12,568 nt of DNA from JAOUEA01 sp035249905. Its GTDB lineage: Bacteria; Actinomycetota; UBA4738; HRBIN12. Below, piece after piece: positions 1 to 7,404 of this stretch (its first letter is position 1; each line of letters begins with the position of its first letter). The notes under the pieces are model-generated. The model was not told the DNA's origin, searched no databases, and saw nothing but the letters and a program-made list of their open reading frames with translations. The DNA lies in assembly GCA_035249905.1 (NCBI GenBank), contig DATFFT010000114.1:1-12568 (forward strand), in the 5' to 3' direction. A program made the position numbers and the translations under genes.

Positions 1-345
1 GTCCGGGCGGGAGAGGGCCGCGAGGGCGCCGGCCGCGGCGAGCAGCGTGAGGCCCGCCAAGCCGATGCGCGGCCGGCGCAGCGACGCGACGCCCAGCACG
101 ACGGCGAGCACCGTGACCACCGCACCGATCCCCACGAGCAGCACGAGCTTGTCCTGCGCGCCGAACGTGCGGATCGCCAACGATTTCAACCACTCGGGCG
201 CGATGTCGATCGCGGTCGAGCCTACCGCCACGATCGGCGACGACGCCCGGGAGTCGAGCGCCGAGACGAGATGCGCGACGCCCAGCGCGACCGCTCCCGA
301 GGCCACGCCGAGCATCGCACCCACCCGGAACCTCATATGAGACAT
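1..345 (-). CDS. Molybdopterin-dependent oxidoreductase, N-terminal membrane region (partial, runs off left edge)
   Basis: The frame is open from an ATG at 345 to the window edge, giving 115 residues with no stop. It has a first hydrophobic segment at about residues 10-26 (begins RFRVGAMLGVASGAVALGV), then an extracytoplasmic stretch containing SRASSPIVAVGSTAIDIAPE and WLKSLAIRTFGAQDK. A second membrane segment follows at about residues 67-85, and a third starts before the edge. This arrangement, especially the SPIVAVG, PEWLK and IRTFG(x)xDK elements, is what I know from the N-terminus of membrane-anchored sulfite-oxidase-family molybdopterin oxidoreductases in actinobacteria. The catalytic molybdopterin domain would lie outside the window, so the function is inferred. 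A second in-frame ATG at 336 and an upstream one at 438 are alternative starts. No clear ribosome site precedes any of them. I chose 345 because the first helix starts shortly after it. The gene is divergent from the secreted protein at 539. Confidence 0.72.
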   Translation of the reverse strand, partial: MSHMRFRVGAMLGVASGAVALGVAHLVSALDSRASSPIVAVGSTAIDIAPEWLKSLAIRTFGAQDKLVLLVGIGAVVTVLAVVLGVASLRRPRIGLAGLTLLAAAGALAALSRPD

Positions 346-538
346 TCGCAGCCGACGCCTGCCCGGTTGGCACGCGGACCCGTGGTGAAAGCCGTAGTCC
401 TCCCCGCCCCTCCAGAGCGTCCGTTCGACCAACTCCATCACCGCGTCGCCCGATGCTAGACTCGCCCGGACGCGGGACGTTCCCTCCGCAAAGACGAAGC
501 CGATACGGCCCGACGATACGCCGAAAGGAATCCCCCCG
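346..538. promoter_or_regulatory. Divergent intergenic region between oxidoreductase and secreted propeller gene
   Basis: This 193-base gap must hold the promoters of two divergent genes. On the plus strand TGCTAGACT at 454-462 resembles an extended -10 box (TAGACT matches TATAAT at four of six positions), but no convincing -35 lies 16-19 bases upstream. The only TTGAC-like word, TTCGAC at 424-429, is too far away. A clear Shine-Dalgarno AAGGAA lies at 525-530, eight bases before the ATG at 539. On the minus strand the oxidoreductase frame stays open upstream of 345, so part of this gap could be coding if translation starts at 438. I see no riboswitch or terminator that I can defend. Confidence 0.3.
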
Positions 539-2290
539 ATGCGCCTCAAGTCCACCGCTCTCACGCTGTGCCTGGTCGTCATCGCGTCGTTGATCGCAAC
601 GGCCTCCCCTGCTGCAGCGCTCACCAGCACACCGGACGCGACGCCGTGGATGGTCAACGGCTATGTCAAAGCGAGCGTGCAGTACGGCGACGTGCTGTTC
701 GTCGGCGGCAGCTTCCAGCGCGTCGGAACCTCGGTCGCGCCCGGGCCGAACCTGAGCCCGTTCGTCGACGGGTACACGGGGCTGGCGGCGATCGACATGT
801 CGACCGGCCAGGCCATCGCGGCGTTCAAGCCTCAGCTCCAGGCGACCGGGGGCCAGACCCTCGACGTCTACGCCCTCGAGATCGTGGGCGACCGCCTGTA
901 CGTCGGGGGCCAGTTCGGCAGGGTCAACGGGGAGAACCACTACAACCTCGCGGCGATCGACATCAACCCGACCACGATCAGGGACAGCGTGGTCAGCTCG
1001 TTCGACGCGACCGTGGGCATCCCGGGCAACACGAACGAGCACACGTTCACGGTGCGCACGATCCTCGCCGGGGACGATGGCCTCTACGTCGGCGGGTCGT
1101 TCAGCAAGGTGAACGGCAAGGGCCGACCGAAGACCGCGAAGGTCAGCCTCACCGACGGTTCGCTCATCACCGGCTACAAGACCCCCGGGGTCAACGGCAT
1201 CGTGCACGACATGGTCTTCTCCTCAGACGGGCAGTCGATCTTCCTCGCCGGCGGCTTCAAGCAGCTCGGCCTCGGGAACGCCCGCTACGCGCTCGGCCGC
1301 GTCGACGCCGCGACCGGCGCCACTCACCCCTGGGCGGTGCCCCCGACACAGATCCCCGGCGCCACGACCTCGGGCCAGATCTGCTACGAGATCGCCGTCA
1401 CCGCTACGCGCATCTACGCCGGCTGCGGGAAGACGCCGAACTTCGTCGGAGCCTTCCGCCTCGACACCGGCGACGTGGGCAGCCGCACGTGGCAGTACGG
1501 CACGGGCGGGAACGTGCAGAGCGTGAACCTGATGCCCGGCGGGCACGATCTCGTGATCGGCGGTCACTTCGGCATCAACAGCAGCAGCAGCTACAACGGG
1601 CGCATGCGCTGCGGCACGCTGTCGCAGGCAACCTGGGTGCGCGGGCTCGCGATCGTCCGCAACGTGGCCTCGCCGACGAGCATGGAGTCGGCGATCACCG
1701 ACGGGTCGAGCTCGGCTACGCGTGCCTGGGTCGACTGCAGCTGGCTGCCGAACCTCGACGGCCAGAACCAGCCGTACCCGGAGCAGACCCAGAACATCAG
1801 CGGTACCAACCGTTACGGCGGCATCTGGGAGATCCAGCTGACAGGCGACCACCTGTGGGGGCTGGGCGAGTTCCGCTACGTCAACGCGCAGCTGCGGCGC
1901 GGGATCGCCCGCTTCTCGTTGACGGGCGATCCGACCCCACCGCCGGCCCCGACGCCGCCGGTGCTCACCGAGCTCGTCACCCCATCGCCGCTGGCCGTGC
2001 AGCCCAACCGGCAGGTCTCGTTCACGCTGCGATGCCCGGCCGGGAGCGATCCGTGCAACGGCACCGTGCGGTTGATCGCCGCCGGCAGCAAGCAGCCCGG
2101 GCCCGACCCGATCGCGCTCGATCCGACCCAGCAGGCGAACTACGTGGTGACGTTGAACGACGCCGCGTGGAACAAGTTGCTCGCCAAGGCGAACGGTCAG
2201 GTCGGCGGGAAGGTCAGGCTGACGGCCGAGGGGTCGCCGGGCACGACGCCACTCACCACCGACATCGCGGTCAAGTTGAAGCTGGCCTGA
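539..2290 (+). CDS. Secreted protein with seven DUF5122/delta-60-like beta-propeller repeats and a C-terminal sandwich-like domain
   Basis: The 583-residue product starts with a Sec signal peptide: MRLK, a hydrophobic core to about residue 20, and an AxA-type site with likely cleavage after Ala27. The ATG has a good ribosome site (AAGGAA, 8-base spacing). The body carries recurring hydrophobic-GG-x-F words: VLFVGGSFQRVG (52), LYVGGQFGRVNG (120), LYVGGSFSKVNG (182), IFLAGGFKQLG (234), IYAGCGK (292, degenerate), LVIGGHFG (338) and LWGLGEFRYVN (439). Seven units at 46-101-residue spacing suggest a seven-bladed propeller. The repeats resemble the delta-60/DUF5122 family. A proline-rich linker (466-474) leads to a roughly 105-residue beta-rich domain with a probable Cys499-Cys506 disulfide. 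Further cysteines at 282/296 and 358/400 could pair. I see no sortase signal, membrane anchor or catalytic motif. A binding or cell-surface role is inferred only. The gene lies just upstream of the membrane protein at 2298. Confidence 0.8.
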   Translation: MRLKSTALTLCLVVIASLIATASPAAALTSTPDATPWMVNGYVKASVQYGDVLFVGGSFQRVGTSVAPGPNLSPFVDGYTGLAAIDMSTGQAIAAFKPQLQATGGQTLDVYALEIVGDRLYVGGQFGRVNGENHYNLAAIDINPTTIRDSVVSSFDATVGIPGNTNEHTFTVRTILAGDDGLYVGGSFSKVNGKGRPKTAKVSLTDGSLITGYKTPGVNGIVHDMVFSSDGQSIFLAGGFKQLGLGNARYALGRVDAATGATHPWAVPPTQIPGATTSGQICYEIAVTATRIYAGCGKTPNFVGAFRLDTGDVGSRTWQYGTGGNVQSVNLMPGGHDLVIGGHFGINSSSSYNGRMRCGTLSQATWVRGLAIVRNVASPTSMESAITDGSSSATRAWVDCSWLPNLDGQNQPYPEQTQNISGTNRYGGIWEIQLTGDHLWGLGEFRYVNAQLRRGIARFSLTGDPTPPPAPTPPVLTELVTPSPLAVQPNRQVSFTLRCPAGSDPCNGTVRLIAAGSKQPGPDPIALDPTQQANYVVTLNDAAWNKLLAKANGQVGGKVRLTAEGSPGTTPLTTDIAVKLKLA

Positions 2291-2297
2291 GGCCACC

Positions 2298-3059
2298 GTG
2301 TTCGACGTGGGCGGGGGAGCGCTGATATCGGGGTTCGTGATCCTCGGGTCGCTGATGGCCATCGTATCCGTCATCGCCGGGCGACACCTTCCCGACGAAC
2401 GAGCGACACGCCCGCGAGCGATCTACATCTCGGTCGCGATGCTGCCCGTGCTCGCGATCGGGGCGCTGGCGGCGGCCGCCTTCATCGAGGCGCTCGTGCA
2501 GCTGATCCTCGGGCCGGAGTCGCCGGGCGGGGGCCTCGCCGACGCGATCGGCGGACTGGCCGGTGACGGAGATCTCTCGGGGCTGGGGGGCCTCGGCGGG
2601 CTGTTGAGCGGCATGGGTGAGTTCGGCCTCGACGCGACCGACGCGGTGGTCAGGACCCTCGTGGCATCGGGCATCACTGCGGTCGTGGCGTTCGCCCTCT
2701 ACCGGATGCATGACGGGTGGCGCGGTGAGCTCACCGGCGACGCCGACTTCGGCGGCTCGGCGGCCGCGCGCGTGCTGCAGGCGTTCGCCTACACGGCGTC
2801 CCTGATCTTCGTCGTGCTGTTCGCGGTGAGCGTGGTGAAGGCCGGCTACGGCATCTTCAGGATCGCCGCCCCCGGCACCAGCGCTCTCCTCCCGCTCAGC
2901 GAGACGGCCGAACGGGAACGGGGCATCGCCGATCTCGTCTCGGGCCTGGCGCTCGCGGGCGCCTCGTGGTGGCTCATCCAGATGCACCGCAAGCTCGCCG
3001 GGACCTGGCGCGGCGAGCCGTCGGCCGCCCCGGCTCCGCCCGCACCACCCGCGGTGTAG
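2298..3059 (+). CDS. Five-helix membrane protein with internal duplication (DUF5671-like)
   Basis: The start is GTG at 2298, preceded by GAGG at 2289-2292 and only seven bases after the stop of the secreted protein, so the two genes are probably co-transcribed. The 253-residue product has membrane segments at about 8-28, 42-71, 116-136, 158-187 and 208-229. Residues 40-145 and 156-240 look like two copies of one unit: a long helix starting with a Tyr-containing stretch, an intervening loop, then a helix ending in Met-His and followed by WRGE (RMHDGWRGE; QMHRKLAGTWRGE). A Gly/Leu-rich low-complexity loop lies at 84-107. The tail is Ala/Pro-rich. The layout reminds me of DUF5671 proteins (paired helices ending near a Trp/His-rich boundary), but I cannot confirm the family and no function is known to me. 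It converges on mscL across 11 bases. Confidence 0.75.
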   Translation: MFDVGGGALISGFVILGSLMAIVSVIAGRHLPDERATRPRAIYISVAMLPVLAIGALAAAAFIEALVQLILGPESPGGGLADAIGGLAGDGDLSGLGGLGGLLSGMGEFGLDATDAVVRTLVASGITAVVAFALYRMHDGWRGELTGDADFGGSAAARVLQAFAYTASLIFVVLFAVSVVKAGYGIFRIAAPGTSALLPLSETAERERGIADLVSGLALAGASWWLIQMHRKLAGTWRGEPSAAPAPPAPPAV

Positions 3060-3070
3060 CCGCAGGGCCT

Positions 3071-3436
3071 TCAGACGTTTCGGGTCCGCAGGCTGTCGCG
3101 GATCTCGGTCAGCAGCTCGATCTCGGTGGGACCGGTCTCCTCTTCCCTCTTCGGCCTCAACCGATTCGCGGCCTTGACGATCAAGAACAGCACCCAGGCG
3201 ATGATCAGGAAGTTCACGAGCGCGGTGATGAACGTGCCGATGCGCACCACACCGTCGCCGATCGTGAACGTGATGTCGTCGAAGTTCGGCTTCCCGAAGA
3301 TCGCGGCGACGATCGGCATGATCACGCCGTCGACGAGCGCGGTGACGACCGCCACGAACGCCAGGGCGAGGACCAGGCCCACCGCGATCTCGATCAGGTT
3401 GCCCTTGAACGCGAACTCCTTGAACTCCTTGAGCAT
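3071..3436 (-). CDS. mscL: Large-conductance mechanosensitive channel MscL
   Basis: The 121-residue product has the full MscL plan. An N-terminal amphipathic helix (MLKEFKEFAFKGN) is followed by TM1 (about 14-44), a periplasmic loop (47-65), TM2 (about 66-90) and a C-terminal helix (IELLTEIRDSLRTRN). The family forms a homopentameric channel in the inner membrane that opens under high membrane tension to release solutes during hypo-osmotic shock. The reading frame extends upstream to an ATG at 3478. I chose the ATG at 3436 because AGGAGGA lies six bases before it and MLKEFKEF is the family N-terminus. TM1 is more hydrophobic than usual: L14, L21, A24, L25 and V28 stand where the mycobacterial protein has I, V, G, T and T. 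This may raise the opening threshold (inference). It is on the same strand as glnE, 100 bases downstream, so readthrough is possible. Confidence 0.97.
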   Translation of the reverse strand: MLKEFKEFAFKGNLIEIAVGLVLALAFVAVVTALVDGVIMPIVAAIFGKPNFDDITFTIGDGVVRIGTFITALVNFLIIAWVLFLIVKAANRLRPKREEETGPTEIELLTEIRDSLRTRNV

Positions 3437-3442
3437 CTGTCG

Positions 3443-3449
3443 TCCTCCT
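3443..3449 (-). promoter_or_regulatory. Strong Shine-Dalgarno of mscL (decides the start)
   Basis: Read on the minus strand, CAGGAGGACGACAG immediately precedes ATG at 3436. The AGGAGGA core is near-perfect complement to the 16S anti-Shine-Dalgarno and sits six bases from the start. It rules against the upstream in-frame ATG at 3478, which would place this site inside the coding region and add 14 low-complexity residues. Confidence 0.85.
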
Positions 3450-3536
3450 GTCGGGGTCGGGCTCGGCGCGCTCAGCATGCGACCACGGTCGAGAAGTTCC
3501 GGGCAAATCCGTCGGTCCGTCCGGTGTCCGTTCGCC

Positions 3537-6203
3537 TCAGGCCGCCTGCTCGGAGAAGAGCCGCTCCATCGCCCGGCGACCTCGGCGGGTCACCCTCAGG
3601 TAGTCGTCGATGAAACTCTGGCGAGCGTGCTCCTCGTAGCCGAGCATCCGGGCGAGCGCGGTCTGCTCTGCGGGATCGGCGGGCAGGGCCTCGGCGTGCA
3701 GCCGCCGGTCCATCTCCAGGGCGTTCTTCACGTCGGTGCAGAACACGAACGCTTCACCAAGGTCCCGGGCCACCGAGCCCCTCATCAGCTTCGCAGCGGC
3801 GAGCCGGTCGATCGCCTCGAGGGTGCGGCGCGAGCGCACCTCGGGGTGGTCTGCTCCGTGACGCAACAGCGAGAGCTCCACCGCGAACTGCACGTCGGCG
3901 AGCGAACCGATGCCCAGCTTGAAGTTGAACCTTGCCGCCTCAGGCGGCCGCACGCGTTCGCGTTCGATGCGCTCACGCATGCGCAGCATGTCGGCAATGC
4001 GATCGATCGTGGGGCCATCGGGCGGATAGGCCACGTCGGTGGCGTTCAGCTCGAACCGCCGTCCGAGGTCGGCGTCTCCGGCGACCGCCCTGGCGCGCAG
4101 CAGCGCCTGGAACTCCCATGGATCTGCGTACCGCTGCCAGTACTCGAGGTAGCCGGCGGTCGACCGGGCGAGCGGCCCGCTTCGGCCCTCGGGGCGCAGG
4201 TCGGCGTCTGGTTCCCACCCGGCCTCGCGGATGTGCCGCAGGACGTTCTCGGCGACGCGGGCGGCGCGTGCCTGGTCGTCGGCCCCCCCGCCGTCATAGA
4301 CGAACATCAGGTCGAGATCGCTCGCCACGTTGAGCTCGCGGGCGCCCAGCTTGCCCATGCCGATCACGGCGAACGGCAGGTCCTCGGGCGGGTCGGCGGC
4401 CACGAGCGCCTCTCGCACGACCCGTCGTGCCACGTCGCTGAGCGCCTCCCCGGTCTCGCGGGGGGAAAGCTCGCGGCCGGCCGTTCGGGCGACGGCGTCG
4501 ACGAGCTCGCCCGCGGCATCGGTCTCGGCGCCGAGCAGGGTGTCGGAGAGCCCCAGGAGGCGCGACGGGTCGGCGACGAGCAGGTCGGTGGCGAACGAGC
4601 TGGCGCCGGCGACGTTCGCGAGGCGGCGGGCCGCGACCGGGTCGGTCGCGAGCAGGTCGGCGACGTCGCGCCCGTCGCCCACCGCCTCGGCGATGCGCTC
4701 CAAGCGCACGAGCGCCGCGTCGGGGGTCGGCGAGAGCGCGAGCGGGGGTGCGATCACCGGGAAGAGGTTCGCGAGCACCTTGCCGATGCGTCTCGTCGGA
4801 TCGACGAGACGCCCCAGCACGTCGTAGGAACGGGCGGGCTCGGCGAAGCCGAGCCCGCCTAGCAGCTCCTCGGTGGCCGCCCGGTCGGTGCCGTGACCGG
4901 GATGCGGCTGCGTCGGCCCCGCGAACGACTCGAGCAGCGGCCGGTAGAACAGGCGCTCATGGATCGAACGGACGAGCCCGGTCGTGCGCTCGTACTCGGA
5001 GGTCAGGGCGTCGGCGTCTGCGAGACCGAGCGAGCGCGCCAGGGTCGTGCGCGCGTGCCGGTCCGCCGGCAGGTCGTGGGTCTGCAGATCTCTCACGATC
5101 TGCAGACGGTGCTCGACCCGCCGCAGGAAGCGATAGGCCTCGGCCAGCGCCTCGGCATCAGGGTCGGCCACGTAACCCTCCGCGGCGAGCGTCAGCAGCG
5201 CGGTGAGCGTCTTCGGCGTTCGCAGACGCTCGTCGCGGCGCCCGTGCACGATCTGCAGCAGCTGCACCGCGAACTCGACGTCGCGGATCCCCCCGCGGCC
5301 GCGCTTGACCTCGATGAGCTCCTTCCCGCGCTGGCGGATGTACTCCTCGAGCCGCACCTTGGTGCGGCGAACGTCGTCGATCGCGTCGGACGCGAGCTCG
5401 GGGGGGTACACGAACGGTGCGATCCCGCGCAGGAACGCCTCGCCGAGCTCGGGATCGCCCGCGATCGGACGCGCCTTGATCAGCGCCTGGCGCTCCCACG
5501 TGGCCGACTCACGGTCGTAGTACGCGATGGTTCCCTCGAGCGAGCGGCTGAGCGCCCCGGATCGTCCGCCCGGGCGCAGGCCGACGTCGACGCGCAGCGC
5601 GATGCCCTCAGCGGTCGGCTCGGACAGCATCGCGGTCAGCGCCGCGACCGCGCGCTCTGCCCGCTCCTGTGCGGCCGGTCCGGGCTCACGGTGAACGAAG
5701 AGCAGATCCACGTCGCTCGCGTAGTTCAGCTCGGACCCACCGAGCTTGCCGAGACCGATCACGGCGAGCCCGGGGTCCTCGATGATCGCCAGGGAACCGG
5801 CGATGCAGGCGTCCGCGATCGCGCTGATCTCGGCGACCACGTCGTCGAGCTCCGCTCCCCCGAGGTCACGGGCCGCCACGCGCAGCACGGCGCGTCGCCG
5901 GAAGCGCCTGAGCCCGTCGAGTTGGCCGAACCGGTCGATGTCGTCCGCGAGCTCGGCACGAAGAGCTCCGCCGTCCCGCGGCGTGACGTCGGCGAGCGCC
6001 TCGACCTCGCCGGGATGCGCGACGAAGAAGTCCGCCGCCGCGCTCGAGAACCCGAGCAGCCGTGCGGCCAGGGGGGTCACCTCGGGGCGGGCGAGTGCTT
6101 CGCGGGCGACGGGGTCGTCGCCCACGCGCGAGAACGCGACCCGGGCCAGCTCCGGATCGGGCGCCCCTGCGAACGTCCGCCCGAGGATCTCGGGGGTCAG
6201 CAC
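3537..6203 (-). CDS. glnE: Bifunctional glutamine synthetase adenylyltransferase / adenylyl-removing enzyme
   Basis: The 888-residue product has the duplicated nucleotidyltransferase architecture of GlnE. The N-terminal copy carries GLGKLGGSELNYASDVDLLF (about 150-169, with the metal-binding SDxD at 163-166), and the C-terminal copy carries GMGKLGARELN...SDLDLMF (615-634). Each is followed by the family's later motif: KRGRGGIRDVEF at 300-311 and KLGIGSLADVQF at 762-773, the second slightly divergent. GlnE attaches AMP to, and removes AMP from, glutamine synthetase according to nitrogen status. By family knowledge the N-terminal domain does removal and the C-terminal domain addition. The length is normal, between the actinobacterial and enterobacterial proteins. 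The start is GTG at 6203 with no convincing ribosome site. It lies 37 bases after the stop of isovaleryl-CoA dehydrogenase on the same strand, suggesting coupled or readthrough expression. No glnA or glnB is in the window. Confidence 0.96.
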   Translation of the reverse strand: MLTPEILGRTFAGAPDPELARVAFSRVGDDPVAREALARPEVTPLAARLLGFSSAAADFFVAHPGEVEALADVTPRDGGALRAELADDIDRFGQLDGLRRFRRRAVLRVAARDLGGAELDDVVAEISAIADACIAGSLAIIEDPGLAVIGLGKLGGSELNYASDVDLLFVHREPGPAAQERAERAVAALTAMLSEPTAEGIALRVDVGLRPGGRSGALSRSLEGTIAYYDRESATWERQALIKARPIAGDPELGEAFLRGIAPFVYPPELASDAIDDVRRTKVRLEEYIRQRGKELIEVKRGRGGIRDVEFAVQLLQIVHGRRDERLRTPKTLTALLTLAAEGYVADPDAEALAEAYRFLRRVEHRLQIVRDLQTHDLPADRHARTTLARSLGLADADALTSEYERTTGLVRSIHERLFYRPLLESFAGPTQPHPGHGTDRAATEELLGGLGFAEPARSYDVLGRLVDPTRRIGKVLANLFPVIAPPLALSPTPDAALVRLERIAEAVGDGRDVADLLATDPVAARRLANVAGASSFATDLLVADPSRLLGLSDTLLGAETDAAGELVDAVARTAGRELSPRETGEALSDVARRVVREALVAADPPEDLPFAVIGMGKLGARELNVASDLDLMFVYDGGGADDQARAARVAENVLRHIREAGWEPDADLRPEGRSGPLARSTAGYLEYWQRYADPWEFQALLRARAVAGDADLGRRFELNATDVAYPPDGPTIDRIADMLRMRERIERERVRPPEAARFNFKLGIGSLADVQFAVELSLLRHGADHPEVRSRRTLEAIDRLAAAKLMRGSVARDLGEAFVFCTDVKNALEMDRRLHAEALPADPAEQTALARMLGYEEHARQSFIDDYLRVTRRGRRAMERLFSEQAA

Positions 6204-6240
6204 GCAGGCATCATCGCAGCCGCGCCGGCGACGCCACGGC

Positions 6241-7404
6241 TCAGCCCAGCTTGCCCGTGAGCTCGCGCCCGATCAGCATCCGGCGGATCTCGGCCGTGCC
6301 GGCGCCGATCGTGTAGAGCTTCGCGTCCCTGAGGAGACGGCCGGCCGGCACCTCGTTGAGGTACCCCGCGCCGCCGAGACTCTGGATCGCCTCGAGCGAG
6401 ACCTGCACGGCTCGCTCCGACGAGTGCAGCAGGCTCGCCGCGGCCGAGGCGCCGTGGCGATCGCCCGGCGACGCATCGAACCGGCGGGCCACGTCGTAGG
6501 CGTAGGCGCGGGAAGACTCGAGCGCCACGAACATGTCGGCGAGCTTGCCCTGCATCAGCTCGAACGAGCCGATCGGCCGGCCGAACTGCTTCCGCTCCCG
6601 CACGTACGGGATCACGAGGTCGAGCGCCGCCTGCATGATGCCGATGGGGCCACCCGAGAGCACGAGCCGTTCCGAGTCGAGGCCCGACATCAGGACGCGC
6701 ACGCCGCCGTGCGCCTCGCCGAGCACGTGGTCCTCGGGGATCAGGCAGTCCTCGAAGACGATCTCGGAGGTCGGCGAACCGCGCATGCCCAGCTTGTCCA
6801 TCTTCGGGGGCACGCTGAACCCGGCCATCTCGCGCTCGACCAGGAACGCCGTCACCGACGACGACGGGTTCTCGGCCGGCGCCGTGCGCATGTACACCAC
6901 GAGCACGTCGGCCTCGGGCCCGTTCGTGATCCACATCTTCGAGCCGTTGGCGAGCCAGCCGCCGTCGACGCGCTCGGCGCGGCACGTCATCGAGCCGATC
7001 ACGTCGCTGCCGGCCTCGGCCTCGCTCATCGCGAGCGCCCCCACGTGCTCCCCCGTCATCAGCTTCGGCAACCATCGGGCGCGTTGCTGCTCGGTGCCGT
7101 TGGACCAGAGGTTGTGCACGCACAGGTTCGAGTGCGCCGCGTACGACATGCCCACCGAGGCCGACGCGCGGGAGATCTCCTCGACGATCACGAGATGCTC
7201 GAGGAAGCCCAGACCCGGTCCCCCGTCGCTCTCCGGAACGGTCGGGCCCAGCACCCCGAGCTCGCCCAGTCGCGGCCATATCCAGCGGGGGAACACGTCG
7301 TCGCGATCGATCGAGTCAGCGTGCGGTCCCAGCTCGCGCTCGGCGAACGTGCGCACGGTCTGTCGGAGCTCCTCGATCGAGATGCGGTCGCTCACGGCGT
7401 ACAC
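6241..7404 (-). CDS. liuA: Isovaleryl-CoA dehydrogenase (acyl-CoA dehydrogenase family)
   Basis: This FAD enzyme oxidises isovaleryl-CoA to 3-methylcrotonyl-CoA, the first committed step after the 2-oxoacid dehydrogenase in leucine breakdown, passing electrons to ETF. The roughly 387-residue product has the acyl-CoA dehydrogenase signatures ALAMSEAEAGSD (123-134), MWITNG (157-162) and RKQFGRPIG (271-279). Substrate class is set by the catalytic base. Glu245 sits in GLDSERLVLSGGPIG, the helix position used by isovaleryl-CoA dehydrogenases, whereas the site where medium- and short-chain enzymes place their Glu reads IGAGTAE (366-372). The start is uncertain: GTG at 7404 has GGGG six bases upstream, and GTG at 7395 is the alternative. 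The open frame continues to 7692 but overlaps the divergent operon, so the longer version is rejected. Neighbours complete the leucine pathway. The divergent position suggests shared control with the operon at 7514. Confidence 0.93.
   Translation of the reverse strand: MYAVSDRISIEELRQTVRTFAERELGPHADSIDRDDVFPRWIWPRLGELGVLGPTVPESDGGPGLGFLEHLVIVEEISRASASVGMSYAAHSNLCVHNLWSNGTEQQRARWLPKLMTGEHVGALAMSEAEAGSDVIGSMTCRAERVDGGWLANGSKMWITNGPEADVLVVYMRTAPAENPSSSVTAFLVEREMAGFSVPPKMDKLGMRGSPTSEIVFEDCLIPEDHVLGEAHGGVRVLMSGLDSERLVLSGGPIGIMQAALDLVIPYVRERKQFGRPIGSFELMQGKLADMFVALESSRAYAYDVARRFDASPGDRHGASAAASLLHSSERAVQVSLEAIQSLGGAGYLNEVPAGRLLRDAKLYTIGAGTAEIRRMLIGRELTGKLG

Noticed and set aside
346..470. Possible riboswitch-like sequence (GTGATGGAGTT on the minus strand) upstream of the oxidoreductase
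   Set aside because: It recalls part of a fluoride riboswitch, but the second conserved strand and pseudoknot partner are absent, and the stretch may even be coding in frame with the oxidoreductase.
3437..3478. Fourteen-residue N-terminal extension of mscL from the ATG at 3478
   Set aside because: The AGGAGGA ribosome site lies inside this stretch and points to the ATG at 3436, where the conserved MscL N-terminus begins.
2271..3506. 411-residue minus-strand frame overlapping the membrane protein and mscL
   Set aside because: It conflicts with mscL in another frame and with the membrane protein on the other strand. Its composition is low-complexity Arg/Asp/Gly.
3479..3510. GGAAC word upstream of mscL (minus strand) resembling an ECF sigma -35
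   Set aside because: The nearest GTC-type -10 is only about 12 bases away, shorter than the usual 16-18, so it does not form a credible promoter.
3126..6260. Long plus-strand frames (3126-4862, 4893-6260) that look like 455-578-residue proteins
   Set aside because: They lie wholly or mostly antisense to glnE, which has clear family motifs throughout. Their translations are rich in Arg, Gly, Ala and Pro with no domain, as expected from GC-biased third positions.
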